Source: Streptomyces scabichelini
Lineage (GTDB): Bacteria > Actinomycetota > Actinomycetes > Streptomycetales > Streptomycetaceae
Assembly (NCBI RefSeq): GCF_011045015.1
Contig: NZ_JAAKZY010000015.1
Location: 1-64,000 of the forward strand
DNA length: 64,000 nt
Direction of reading: 5' to 3'
Shown piece after piece: positions 34,319 to 43,412 of this stretch (position 1 is the first letter of the stretch; each line of letters begins with the position of its first letter). The notes below the pieces were generated by a model. The model was not told the origin of the DNA and did not search any database. It saw nothing but the letters and a program-made list of their open reading frames with translations. A program made the position numbers and the translations under genes.

Positions 34319-35664
34319 AAATCGACCTTACGGACACCACGGCCAGCAAGATCAACAAGGCGCTCGTGCAGGGCCGCAGGGCCATCGGCACACCCGCCGT
34401 CGGCATGGTCCTCACCCTCGTCATCGTCACCGACGAGGAGAACGCCTACGACGCGCTGAAGGCCGCCAGCGAGGCGTCCCGCGAGCATCCCTCGCGCACC
34501 CTCGTGGTCATCAAGCGCATCTCGCGCTCGCCCCGCGACCGCACGACCTCTCGGCTCGACGCCGAGGTGCGGGTCGGCGCGGACGCGGGCACCGGCGAGA
34601 CGGTGATACTGCGGCTGTACGGCGAGGTGGTCGACCACGCTCAGTCGGTGGTCCTTCCCCTGCTGCTGCCGGACGCGCCCGTCGTCGCCTGGTGGCCGGT
34701 GAACGCGCCGCTCGACCCGGCCCAGGACCCACTGGGGGCCCTGGCACAGCGACGCGTCACGGACACGTACGCCGCCGAGCAGCCCGTACGGGAACTCGGC
34801 GCCCGCGCCGACGCCTACACCCCCGGCGACACGGACCTGTCGTGGACCCGCATCACGCCCTGGCGTTCGATGCTGGCCGCGGCCCTGGACCAGGTCACCT
34901 GCGAGGTCACCTCGGTCGAGGTGGAGGGCGAGGAGTTCAACCCGAGCTGCGAGCTGCTCGCCATGTGGCTCGCGGACCGGCTCGACGTACCGGTCAAGCG
35001 CTCGCTGTCCTCCGGGCCCGGTCTCACGTCCGTCCGGATGGACACGAACTGCGGTCCGATCGTCCTGGACCGGGCCAACGGTTCGCTGGCGACGCTGTCC
35101 ATCCAGGGCCAGCCCGACCGGGCGGTGGCGCTGAACCGCCGCGACACGGCCGAGCTGATCGCGGAGGAACTGCGGCGCCTTGACCCGGACGACACGTATG
35201 CGTCGGCGCTGCGGTTCGGGGTGCATCGGCTGGGGGGTGCCAGGTCCGGTTACGCCGGTCCGTCGGCCGGTCCGGCCGGTTCGGTCGCGGGGAGTCCCGC
35301 GGGCGGGGCGTCGGAAGGTGGCGCTTCCGGGGACGGTGCCTCCGGGGCCGCGGCTTCCCAGGCGTCGGGCTCCCGGGCCGCGGCCTTCAGGGCCGGGGTC
35401 TCCGGAGCCGGGGGTTCCCGGGCCGAAGGTTCGCAGACGGAGACTTCCGAAGCGAGGGGCGCCGGGAACGGCGGTTCCGAGACGGAGGCTCCTGAGGCCG
35501 GCGGTGCGTCCACAGCGGCGGCGGCACCACCGGCCGAGGCGCCCGTCGAGGCCCCCGGAAACACCGGGAACGCCGGGAACGAGGCTCCCGGGAACGAGGC
35601 CGCCAAGGCTCCGGTCACCACTGCCACCCCTGCCACCCTGGCCAAGAGGGCGGCGGCCAAGTGA
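34315..35664 (+). CDS. opcA: OpcA, G6PDH assembly/allosteric protein, with long low-complexity tail
   Basis: A 449-residue protein whose first ~308 residues are the normal OpcA fold (KIDLTDTTASKINKALV at the start; VVAWWPVNAP near 123; TPWRSMLAAAL; LRFGVHRL near 300-308). OpcA assists G6PDH and is encoded with zwf almost everywhere in actinobacteria and cyanobacteria. Residues ~309-449 form an Ala/Gly/Ser/Glu/Pro-rich tail with irregular repeats (GGASEGGASGDGASG, GNTGNAGNEAPGNEA) that is not part of the family. Stop overlaps pgl (GTGA). Confidence 0.9.
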   Translation: MKIDLTDTTASKINKALVQGRRAIGTPAVGMVLTLVIVTDEENAYDALKAASEASREHPSRTLVVIKRISRSPRDRTTSRLDAEVRVGADAGTGETVILRLYGEVVDHAQSVVLPLLLPDAPVVAWWPVNAPLDPAQDPLGALAQRRVTDTYAAEQPVRELGARADAYTPGDTDLSWTRITPWRSMLAAALDQVTCEVTSVEVEGEEFNPSCELLAMWLADRLDVPVKRSLSSGPGLTSVRMDTNCGPIVLDRANGSLATLSIQGQPDRAVALNRRDTAELIAEELRRLDPDDTYASALRFGVHRLGGARSGYAGPSAGPAGSVAGSPAGGASEGGASGDGASGAAASQASGSRAAAFRAGVSGAGGSRAEGSQTETSEARGAGNGGSETEAPEAGGASTAAAAPPAEAPVEAPGNTGNAGNEAPGNEAAKAPVTTATPATLAKRAAAK

Positions 35665-36446
35665 GTACGGCACCGCAGCTCGTCGTCCACCACGACAAGG
35701 AGCTGATGGCCCAGGCCGCCGCGGCCCGGCTGATCACGAAGATCGTGGACGCGCAGGCGTCCCGGGGCTATGCCTCGGTCGTGCTCACGGGCGGGCGCAA
35801 CGGCAACGGCCTCCTCGCGGCCCTGAGTTCGGCCCCCGCGCGGGATGCCATCGACTGGGGCCGCCTGGACCTGTGGTGGGGTGACGAGCGGTTCCTGCCC
35901 GAGAGTGACCCGGACCGCAATGTCACCCAGGCCCGTGCGGCGCTCCTCGACTCGGTACCGCTGGATCCCAGCCGCGTGCACGCCATGCCCGCGTCGGACG
36001 GCCCGTACGGCAATAACGCCGACGCGGCAGCAGAGGCGTACGCCGCCGAACTGGCCAAGGCCTCGGGCCCCGAGAACCATGGCGCGGTCCCCACGTTCGA
36101 CGTCCTCATGCTGGGCGTCGGCCCGGACACGCACGTGGCCTCGCTCTTCCCGGAGCTGCCGGCGGTCCGTGAGACGGAACGCACGGTGGTCGGCGTACAC
36201 GGTGCGCCGAAACCCCCGCCGACCCGTATCTCCCTGACCCTGCCCGCGATCCGGTCGGCCCGTGAGGTCTGGCTGCTGGCCGCGGGCGAGGACAAGGCGA
36301 GGGCCGCGGCCATCGCCCTCTCGGGAGCGGGCGAGATCCAGGCCCCGGCGGCGGGCGCGTACGGACGCTCGCGCACACTGTGGCTGCTGGACGCGGCAGC
36401 GGCATCCCAACTGCCCCGCTCGCTGTATCCGCCGGCGTCACCCTGA
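35661..36446 (+). CDS. pgl: 6-phosphogluconolactonase
   Basis: A 261-residue DevB/SOL-type lactonase that hydrolyses 6-phosphogluconolactone from Zwf. Family motifs: VLTGGRNGNGLL (near 34), WWGDERFLPESDPDRN (near 73), VPTFDVLMLGVGPDTHVASLFP (near 140-160, here in two parts: DVLMLGVGPDTHVASLFP). The GTG start overlaps the opcA stop. It is the last gene of the operon; a dispersed-repeat terminator begins 2 bases after the stop. Confidence 0.94.
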   Translation: MSTAPQLVVHHDKELMAQAAAARLITKIVDAQASRGYASVVLTGGRNGNGLLAALSSAPARDAIDWGRLDLWWGDERFLPESDPDRNVTQARAALLDSVPLDPSRVHAMPASDGPYGNNADAAAEAYAAELAKASGPENHGAVPTFDVLMLGVGPDTHVASLFPELPAVRETERTVVGVHGAPKPPPTRISLTLPAIRSAREVWLLAAGEDKARAAAIALSGAGEIQAPAAGAYGRSRTLWLLDAAAASQLPRSLYPPASP

Positions 36447-36447
36447 A

Positions 36448-36536
36448 CCCCGCGCCCCTGAAGGAGGCCGCAGGCCTTCCTTCAGGGGCGCGGGGAACTG
36501 CGCGACCAGCCACAACGAACCCGCAGCTTCAAACGG
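36448..36536 (+). terminator. dispersed Streptomyces repeat, copy 3: pgl terminator plus tail
   Basis: A 17-bp stem (36448-36464 with 36479-36495) starts with CCCCGCGCCCCTGAAGG and follows pgl. The 38-base tail 36499-36536 matches copy 2 (9218-9255) with three mismatches and ends 1 base from the stop of the convergent gene. Confidence 0.8.
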
Positions 36537-36537
36537 G

Positions 36538-37029
36538 TCATCCCAGCGGAGCGCTCACGCGTCGGTAGGCACTGCCATCTCGCTCACGCACGAGCAACCC
36601 ACTCTCCACGCAGTAGCGACGCAGCGCCGACGTGTCGTCGTGCACGGTCCGGAACGCCTCGTTGACCTCACGCTCCGAGTAGCTGCGTTCGGTCTCGAAG
36701 AGCGTCCCGGTCAGATGGGTGAGCAGCTCACGGCGTACCGCGGGTCGAACCGGAATCGCTGTCAGCCGCCCTTGCGCGAAGAACCCCACAAGGCGGCGCG
36801 GGACACCGGGGTGCGCTTCCTCCGCGGACCGGACGCGTCGGAACACGGCGGGATCGGCCCGCAGGGACCCGTCCGGCGTCCGCTCGACGAGCCCCGTGGC
36901 GATCAGACGCCCGAGATGCTTGCGCACCAGGGCGGAATCCTGCTCGCGCGGGGGCAGTTGGTCCAGCACGATGCGGGCGTACAGCCTCTGGCGTTCGGGA
37001 TCCGCGAGTGCGGCGAGCAGCTGGTCCAT
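36538..37029 (-). CDS. DUF2087-type winged-helix protein
   Basis: A 163-residue protein with an N-terminal HTH-like part (MDQLLAALADPERQRLYARI, ALVRKHLGRLIATGLVE) and a C-terminal DUF2087 domain (LVGFFAQGRLTAIPVRP; YSEREVNEAFRTVHDD; LRRYCVESGLLVRERDGSAYRR). It is likely a small transcriptional regulator; the target is unknown. It sits between pgl and pgi, convergent with pgl. Confidence 0.75.
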   Translation of the reverse strand: MDQLLAALADPERQRLYARIVLDQLPPREQDSALVRKHLGRLIATGLVERTPDGSLRADPAVFRRVRSAEEAHPGVPRRLVGFFAQGRLTAIPVRPAVRRELLTHLTGTLFETERSYSEREVNEAFRTVHDDTSALRRYCVESGLLVRERDGSAYRRVSAPLG

Positions 37030-37139
37030 GACGTCCTCCCGGCGGGTGACAGCGCCGGAGCAGTGTCACCCGCCGGGCGGGAACCGCGCATCCGATTAAC
37101 GGCCGCGGCCCCGAGCCGCCCCTGCCTGCGGCCCCTGGC

Positions 37140-38792
37140 TCAACGCCCGCGCAGCTCCCGGTACTTGGCCACGAGCGCCTTCGTCGACTCGTCAAGCCCC
37201 GGCACTTCGGCGCCTTCGGTCAGCGCGGGCTCGACTCGCTTGGCCAGCACCTTGCCCAGTTCGACGCCCCACTGGTCGAAGGAGTCGATGTTCCAGACGG
37301 CTCCCTGCACGAACACCTTGTGCTCGTAGAGGGCGATCAACTGGCCGAGCACCGACGGGGTCAGCTCGCGCGCGAGGATCGTGGTCGTCGGGTGGTTGCC
37401 CTTGAACGTCTTGTGCGGCACCAGTTCCTCGGGCGCGCCCTCGGCACGCACCTCGTCCGGCGTCTTCCCGAAGGCCAGGGCCTGCGTCTGCGCGAAGAAG
37501 TTGGCCATCAGCAGGTCGTGCTGGGCCACAAGCCCCGGCAGCAGGTCCGCGACCGGCTCGACGAACCCGATGAAGTCGGCCGGGATCAACTTCGTGCCCT
37601 GGTGGATCAGTTGGTAGTACGCGTGCTGCCCGTTGGTCCCCGGCGTGCCCCACACGACCGGCCCGGTCTGCCACTCCACGGGAACGCCGTCCCGGCCCAC
37701 GTACTTGCCGTTGGACTCCATGTCCAACTGCTGCAAGTACGCCGTGAACTTGGACAGATAGTGCGAGTACGGCAGCACCGCATGCGACTGCGCGTCATGG
37801 AAGTTGCCGTACCAGATGCCCAACAGGCCGAGCAGCAGCGGCACATTGGACTCGGCGGGCGCGGTCCGGAAGTGCTCGTCGACCAGCCGGAAACCGTCCA
37901 GCATCTCCCGGAACCGGTCAGGACCGATCGCGATCATCAGCGACAGACCGATCGCGGAGTCGTACGAGTAGCGGCCGCCGACCCAGTCCCAGAACTCGAA
38001 CATGTTGGCCGGGTCGATGCCGAAGTCCGACACCTTCTCGGTGTTCGTCGACAAGGCCACAAAGTGCTTGGCGACCGCATCCTGGTCGGCCTTCAGCTCG
38101 GTCAGCAGCCAGTTGCGCGCCGAGGTCGCGTTGGTGATCGTCTCGATGGTGGTGAAGGTCTTCGAGGCGATGATGAACAGCGTCTCGGCCGGGTCCAGGT
38201 CCCGTACCGCCTCGTGTAGATCGGCCCCGTCCACGTTCGACACGAAACGGACCGCCAGTTCGCGGTCGGTGAAGGCGCGCAGCGCCTCGTACGCCATCGC
38301 CGGGCCCAGGTCGGAACCGCCGATGCCGATGTTGACCACAGTGCGGATGCGCCGGCCGGTGTGGCCCGTCCACTCGCCGGAACGGACCTGTTCGGCGAAG
38401 GCGCTCATCTTGTCGAGCACCGCGTGCACTCCCGGCACGACGTTCTCACCGTCGACCTCGATCACCGCGTCGCGCGGCGCGCGCAGCGCGGTGTGCAGTA
38501 CGGCGCGGTCCTCGGTCGTGTTGATCTTCTCGCCGCGGAACATGGCGTCGCGCAGTCCGAACACGTCGGTCGCGGCGGCCAGTTCACGCAGCAGCCGCAG
38601 CGTCTCGTCGGTGACCAGATGCTTGGAGTAGTCGACGTGCAGATCGCCGACCTGAAGCGTGTATCCGGCGCCGCGCCCCGGGTCCGCGGCGAACAGCTCG
38701 CGCAACTGCACCTCGCCGAGTTCCTCGCGGTGCTTGGTCAGAGCGGTCCACTCGGGCTTCTGATTGAGCCGGGTACGGCTATCTGCGTTCAT
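37140..38792 (-). CDS. pgi: glucose-6-phosphate isomerase
   Basis: A 550-residue enzyme interconverting glucose-6-P and fructose-6-P at the branch between glycolysis and the pentose phosphate pathway. Family motifs: [18 protein letters not shown] (near 152), [13 protein letters not shown] (near 208), [13 protein letters not shown] (near 270, corresponding to the PGI signature), and the C-terminal [13 protein letters not shown] (near 510). Length is normal. Confidence 0.95.
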   Translation of the reverse strand: MNADSRTRLNQKPEWTALTKHREELGEVQLRELFAADPGRGAGYTLQVGDLHVDYSKHLVTDETLRLLRELAAATDVFGLRDAMFRGEKINTTEDRAVLHTALRAPRDAVIEVDGENVVPGVHAVLDKMSAFAEQVRSGEWTGHTGRRIRTVVNIGIGGSDLGPAMAYEALRAFTDRELAVRFVSNVDGADLHEAVRDLDPAETLFIIASKTFTTIETITNATSARNWLLTELKADQDAVAKHFVALSTNTEKVSDFGIDPANMFEFWDWVGGRYSYDSAIGLSLMIAIGPDRFREMLDGFRLVDEHFRTAPAESNVPLLLGLLGIWYGNFHDAQSHAVLPYSHYLSKFTAYLQQLDMESNGKYVGRDGVPVEWQTGPVVWGTPGTNGQHAYYQLIHQGTKLIPADFIGFVEPVADLLPGLVAQHDLLMANFFAQTQALAFGKTPDEVRAEGAPEELVPHKTFKGNHPTTTILARELTPSVLGQLIALYEHKVFVQGAVWNIDSFDQWGVELGKVLAKRVEPALTEGAEVPGLDESTKALVAKYRELRGR

Positions 38793-38863
38793 CTCGGGCT
38801 TCAGCCTTCTCTCGTACTGTCCTGCTGCGTACCTTGCCCCGCTGCCGGTCCCAACTTAATTGA

Positions 38864-39100
38864 TCAGGACTTGACGTGAGCTGTCGTCCCACCGTCGTCC
38901 GGCACAACAACAGATACGTCCGGCTTGAGCGCAGGTATCAGGGCGATGACAGTGAGCACGAAGAACGCAGCCACCGGCGGCGCGCAGCGGTGACCGACGC
39001 GGTCAGCAGCGGTTCGTCGGTGAGCGCGGCGGCGAGCACAGATAACGCGGGCGCCGCCCGGGCCCACGAAGCAGATCCGGCCGGACACCACTCGGTATCC
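38864..39100 (-). pseudogene. possible frameshifted remnant between rbpA and pgi
   Basis: On the minus strand, one frame gives APALSVLAAALTDEPLLTAS (about 38980-39050) and another continues with PPVAAFFVLTVIALIPAL..VVVPDDGG (38867-38985). Joined by one shift near 38980 they would resemble a small membrane protein. Neither frame alone has the third-position bias of its neighbours. It may instead be non-coding. Confidence 0.2.
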
Positions 39101-39103
39101 GGC

Positions 39104-39129
39104 CATGGGGGTCCCCCTGCTCGAGCGAG
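39104..39129. repeat. dispersed repeat core, inverted copy 4
   Basis: ATGGGGGTCCCCCTGCTCGA (39104-39123), continuing GCGAGA, is the reverse complement, with few changes, of the block at 5381-5406 in copy 1. It starts 25 bases downstream of the rbpA stop (39154). Confidence 0.65.
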
Positions 39130-39153
39130 ACCGGGAGCCAGAGGGCTCAACTC

Positions 39154-39489
39154 CTAGATTTCGCCCCGCAGTTTGGCGAGCGCCTCAGCGAGGATCGCCT
39201 CGCCGTCCTCATCGCTGCGCCGCTCCCGTACGTACGCGAGGTGCGTCTTGTACGGCTCGGTGCGCGGCGGGTCCGGTGGGTTCTCCCGGTCCTGTCCAGC
39301 CGGAAAGCCGCAGCGCGGGCAGTCCCAGGTTTCGGGAACCTGCGCGTCGCTGGCGAAGCTCGGCTGCGTCTCGTGCCCGTTGGAGCACCAGAAGGAGATG
39401 CGCAGCCGCGGCGCGGACTCGCCACGCTCGGCCTCGCCCATCGGCCCCGCCCCGACCCGGCTTCCTCGGATCGCGTTGCCACTTGCCAC
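39154..39489 (-). CDS. rbpA: RbpA, RNA polymerase-binding protein
   Basis: A 111-residue RbpA-family protein that binds RNA polymerase and the principal sigma factor and stimulates initiation. The zinc-site ligands are visible: FWCSNGHETQPSF (near 34-46) and WDCPRCGFPAGQD (near 56-68). The basic linker and sigma-interaction domain (EPYKTHLAYVRERRSDEDG, AILAEALAKLRG) follow. The N terminus MASGNAIRGSRVG is typical of Streptomyces. Paralogues exist in some species; I cannot tell which copy this is. Confidence 0.92.
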   Translation of the reverse strand: MASGNAIRGSRVGAGPMGEAERGESAPRLRISFWCSNGHETQPSFASDAQVPETWDCPRCGFPAGQDRENPPDPPRTEPYKTHLAYVRERRSDEDGEAILAEALAKLRGEI

Positions 39490-39555
39490 GGTCGTAACTC
39501 CCTGCGTGATGGTGCCGCGAAGCGAGCCGGCGTGCCGCTTCGCTGCGAGCGCCTC

Positions 39556-39584
39556 AGTCTACGTAAGGCCCAACGCGCGTCCAG
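39556..39584 (-). promoter_or_regulatory. rbpA promoter, CTGGAC-N17-TAGACT
   Basis: On the minus strand CTGGAC (39584-39579) and TAGACT (39561-39556) are 17 bases apart, near the HrdB consensus, giving a start about 60 bases before the rbpA ATG. Confidence 0.5.
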
Positions 39585-39702
39585 TGATTGGAGTTACACC
39601 CCACCCCGAGACGCAAGCCCCATGATAGGCCGCGCCTGCGGGCGCGTACCGGACATGGGGCCTTTGCGTGCGATGTGCTGTCGTACCGACGTCAGTCGCT
39701 GA

Positions 39703-39939
39703 TCAGTTGGTGACCTTCATCAGGATGCCGAGCACGACAATGCACGCAAACCACAGCAGACCGACCACGACGGTGATGCGGTCGAGGTTGCGTTCGGCGA
39801 CCGAGGAGCCGCCGACGGACGACTGCATGCCGCCACCGAACATGTCGGACAGGCCGCCGCCCTTCCCCTTGTGCATCAGCACCAGCAGCATCAACAGCAA
39901 GCTGAAGACGATCAGGGCGATCGAGAACCCCATAACCAC
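39703..39939 (-). CDS. secG: SecG preprotein translocase subunit
   Basis: A 78-residue protein with two transmembrane helices (GFSIALIVFSLLLMLLVLM near 4-22 and ITVVVGLLWFACIVVLGIL near 55-73) around the conserved loop HKGKGGGLSDMFGGG. GTG 39939 is used because GAGGAAG lies upstream at usable distance; the ATG two codons later is possible. It lies 3' of tpiA-pgk-gap, the common actinobacterial order. Confidence 0.92.
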   Translation of the reverse strand: MVMGFSIALIVFSLLLMLLVLMHKGKGGGLSDMFGGGMQSSVGGSSVAERNLDRITVVVGLLWFACIVVLGILMKVTN

Positions 39940-40043
39940 GGCTGGACCAACTTCCTCGGACTTGTACGGACGACGGGGGCCGGAGCTTCACAAGAAGCCG
40001 CCCGGCCCCCGCAAGGGTACGACGTATCGCCGCTACCGCATAC

Positions 40044-40820
40044 TTACTGGTCGCGGAACCGGACGATCTTGACGAACTCGTCGGCGTCCAGCGAAGCGCC
40101 GCCGACCAGCGCGCCGTCGATGTCGGGCTTCGCCATGATCTCGGCGACGTTCCCGGACTTCACGGAACCGCCGTACTGGATACGGACCTGGTCGGCCAGC
40201 TCCTGCGAGTACAGCTCGGCGAGCTTGCCACGGATCGCCGCGCAGACCTCCTGGGCGTCGTCGGCGCCGCAGACCTTGCCGGTGCCGATGGCCCAGACAG
40301 GCTCGTACGCGACCACGATGGACTCGACCTGCTCGGCCGGTACGTCCTTGAGGGCGCCCTCGACCTGGGCGAGCGTGTGCGTGACGTGGTTGCCCGCCTC
40401 GCGGACCTCCAGCTCCTCGCCCACGCACAGGATCGGCGTGAGGCCGTGCTTGAAGGCGGCCTTGACCTTGGCGTTGCAGAGCTCGTCGGTCTCGTTGTGG
40501 TACTGCCGGCGCTCGGAGTGGCCGATCGCCACGTACGTGCACTTCAGCTTGGCCAGCATCGAGCCGGAGATCTCGCCGGTGTAGGCGCCGGAGTCGTGCG
40601 CCGAGATGTCCTGGGCGCCGTACTTGATCTTGAGTTTGTCGCCGTCGACCAGCGTCTGCACGGAGCGCAGGTCGGTGAAGGGCGGCAGGACGGCGACCTC
40701 GACGGCCTCGTAGTCCTTGTCGGCCAGGGCGAAGGCGAGCTTCTGGACGTGCGCGATGGCCTCGAGGTGGTTGAGGTTCATCTTCCAGTTGCCCGCCATC
40801 AGCGGCGTGCGCGCGGTCAT
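40044..40820 (-). CDS. tpiA: triosephosphate isomerase
   Basis: A 258-residue TIM-barrel enzyme. [12 protein letters not shown] (active-site Asn/Lys near 11-13), the electrophilic His in AIGHSERRQ (near 99), the catalytic Glu in [14 protein letters not shown] (near 170), and phosphate-binding [10 protein letters not shown] (near 214). It begins 5 bases after the pgk stop. Confidence 0.96.
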   Translation of the reverse strand: MTARTPLMAGNWKMNLNHLEAIAHVQKLAFALADKDYEAVEVAVLPPFTDLRSVQTLVDGDKLKIKYGAQDISAHDSGAYTGEISGSMLAKLKCTYVAIGHSERRQYHNETDELCNAKVKAAFKHGLTPILCVGEELEVREAGNHVTHTLAQVEGALKDVPAEQVESIVVAYEPVWAIGTGKVCGADDAQEVCAAIRGKLAELYSQELADQVRIQYGGSVKSGNVAEIMAKPDIDGALVGGASLDADEFVKIVRFRDQ

Positions 40821-40825
40821 GTGGG

Positions 40826-42037
40826 TCAGTCCTCCAGTGCGGCGAGGCCGGGGAGCGTCTTGCCCTCGAGGTATTCGAGGGAGGCGCCGCCGCCGGTCGA
40901 AATGTGGCCGAATGCCGTCTCGTCGAAGCCCAGGATGCGGACGGCCGCGGCGGAGTCGCCGCCGCCGACGACCGTGAAGGCCGGGGAGTCGAGAAGGGCC
41001 TGGGCGACCGACTTGGTGCCCTCGGCGTAGTCGGGGTGCTCGAAGACGCCCATGGGACCGTTCCAGAAGACGGTGGCGGCGTCGGCGAGCTTCGAGGCGT
41101 ACAGCTTGCGGGACTCAGGGCCGATGTCGAGGCCCATCTGGTCGGCCGGGATGGCGTCCGCGGCGACGGTGGTGGGATTGGCCGGCGCCTTGGTCTTCAG
41201 GTCCGGGAACTCGGACCCGACCAGCGCGTCGACGGGCAGGACCAGCTCGACACCAGACTTCTCGGCGCGCTCGATGTACTCGATGACGACCGGGATCTGG
41301 TCCTCCTGGAGGAGAGAGCTGCCGATCTCGTACCCCTTGGCCTTGAGGAAGGTGTACGCCATGCCGCCGCCGATCAGCAGCCGGTCGGCCTTGCCCAGGA
41401 GCTGGTCGATGACGGCGAGCTTGTCGGAGACCTTGGCGCCGCCGAGCGCGACGACATAGGGGCGCTTGACGTCCTCGGTGAGCTTCTTCAGGACGCCGAC
41501 TTCGGTGGCGATGAGGTGGCCGGCGTAGTGCGGAAGGCGTGCCGGAAGGTCGTACACGGAGGCGTGCTTGCGGTGCACCGCGCCGAAACCGTCGCCTACG
41601 TAGGCATCGGCCAGGGCCGCCAGCTGGTCCGCGAACTCGCCGCGCTCGGTGTCGTCCTTCGACGTCTCACCGGCGTTGAAGCGCAGGTTCTCGATGACCG
41701 CGACCTGGCCGGGCTGCAGGCCGTTCACGGCGTCGTGGGCGGCGGGGCCGACGGTGTCCTGGGCGAACGCGACGGGCGCGCCGAGGAGTTCACCGAGCCG
41801 TTCGGCGGCGGGCAGCAGCGAGAACACCGGGTCCGGGGCGCCCTTGGGGCGGCCCAGGTGCGAGGCGACGACCACCTTGGCGCCCGCCTCCGCGAGGGCC
41901 CTGACGGTGGGCAGCACGGCGCGGATGCGGCCGTCGTCGGTGATGCGGCCGTCGGCCAGCGGCACGTTCAGGTCGGCGCGCACGAAGACCCGCTTGCCGT
42001 CCACGCCTTCGGAGAGGAGTTCGTCGATCGTCTTCAT
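40826..42037 (-). CDS. pgk: phosphoglycerate kinase
   Basis: A 403-residue two-domain kinase. [15 protein letters not shown] (near 17), [10 protein letters not shown] (near 60), [15 protein letters not shown] (near 195) and the ATP-site [12 protein letters not shown] (near 374) are present. ATG 42037 (MKTIDELL) has AGGAG 8 bases upstream; an upstream GTG/TTG-extended frame is rejected. It is coupled closely to tpiA. Confidence 0.95.
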   Translation of the reverse strand: MKTIDELLSEGVDGKRVFVRADLNVPLADGRITDDGRIRAVLPTVRALAEAGAKVVVASHLGRPKGAPDPVFSLLPAAERLGELLGAPVAFAQDTVGPAAHDAVNGLQPGQVAVIENLRFNAGETSKDDTERGEFADQLAALADAYVGDGFGAVHRKHASVYDLPARLPHYAGHLIATEVGVLKKLTEDVKRPYVVALGGAKVSDKLAVIDQLLGKADRLLIGGGMAYTFLKAKGYEIGSSLLQEDQIPVVIEYIERAEKSGVELVLPVDALVGSEFPDLKTKAPANPTTVAADAIPADQMGLDIGPESRKLYASKLADAATVFWNGPMGVFEHPDYAEGTKSVAQALLDSPAFTVVGGGDSAAAVRILGFDETAFGHISTGGGASLEYLEGKTLPGLAALED

Positions 42038-42072
42038 AAAGGGACTCCTGGAGAGCTCTGTTGTCCTGGAGG

Positions 42073-42136
42073 GCTGATCGATCAGCACGTGACACAGGGC
42101 TCGGGCAGCACTTCTTTGCGCTGCCCGAGCCCTGTG
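42073..42136 (-). terminator. gap terminator hairpin and adjacent palindrome
   Basis: CACAGGGCTCGGGCAGC (42093-42109) pairs over 17 bp with 42120-42136 (10-base loop), 28 bases after the gap stop, on the minus strand. A 14-base palindrome GCTGATCGATCAGC (42073-42086) follows before pgk. The hairpin may reduce read-through from gap into pgk-tpi. Confidence 0.7.
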
Positions 42137-42163
42137 CTCACATCGAGGTGCCTGCTCTGGGAC

Positions 42164-43249
<1,086 letters not shown>

Positions 43250-43300
43250 CTACCTCCCTGAGGCCCACGGAGTGACATCGAGAGGGCCCATACACGGCAC

Positions 43301-43336
43301 GGCGGTCCGTACCCACCAGTAGGGGTACGGACCGCC
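43301..43336. terminator. terminator downstream of the M14 peptidase
   Basis: GGCGGTCCGTACCC (43301-43314) pairs over 14 bp with 43323-43336, 8-base loop. On the minus strand it follows the peptidase stop by 65 bases and insulates gap. Confidence 0.75.
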
Positions 43337-43373
43337 CGGGCACCGAGGCCCGAAGAGAGGACTGACTTCGTAT

Positions 43374-43412
43374 TGTCAGCCCTTCCTGTCAGCCGTTCCT
43401 GTCAGCCCTTCA
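43374..43412. repeat. three 13-bp tandem repeats containing a stop codon
   Basis: TGTCAGCCCTTCC (43374-43386), TGTCAGCCGTTCC (43387-43399), TGTCAGCCCTTCA (43400-43412). The M14 peptidase stop (43402-43404) is in the third unit, and each unit holds a stop in the same position. Confidence 0.9.

Larger units (their letters stand above)
38793..39153. other. pgi-rbpA intergenic region
   Basis: 361 bases with no convincing intact gene. It contains the possible remnant (38864-39100) and an inverted copy of the dispersed repeat core (39104-39129). Confidence 0.5.
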
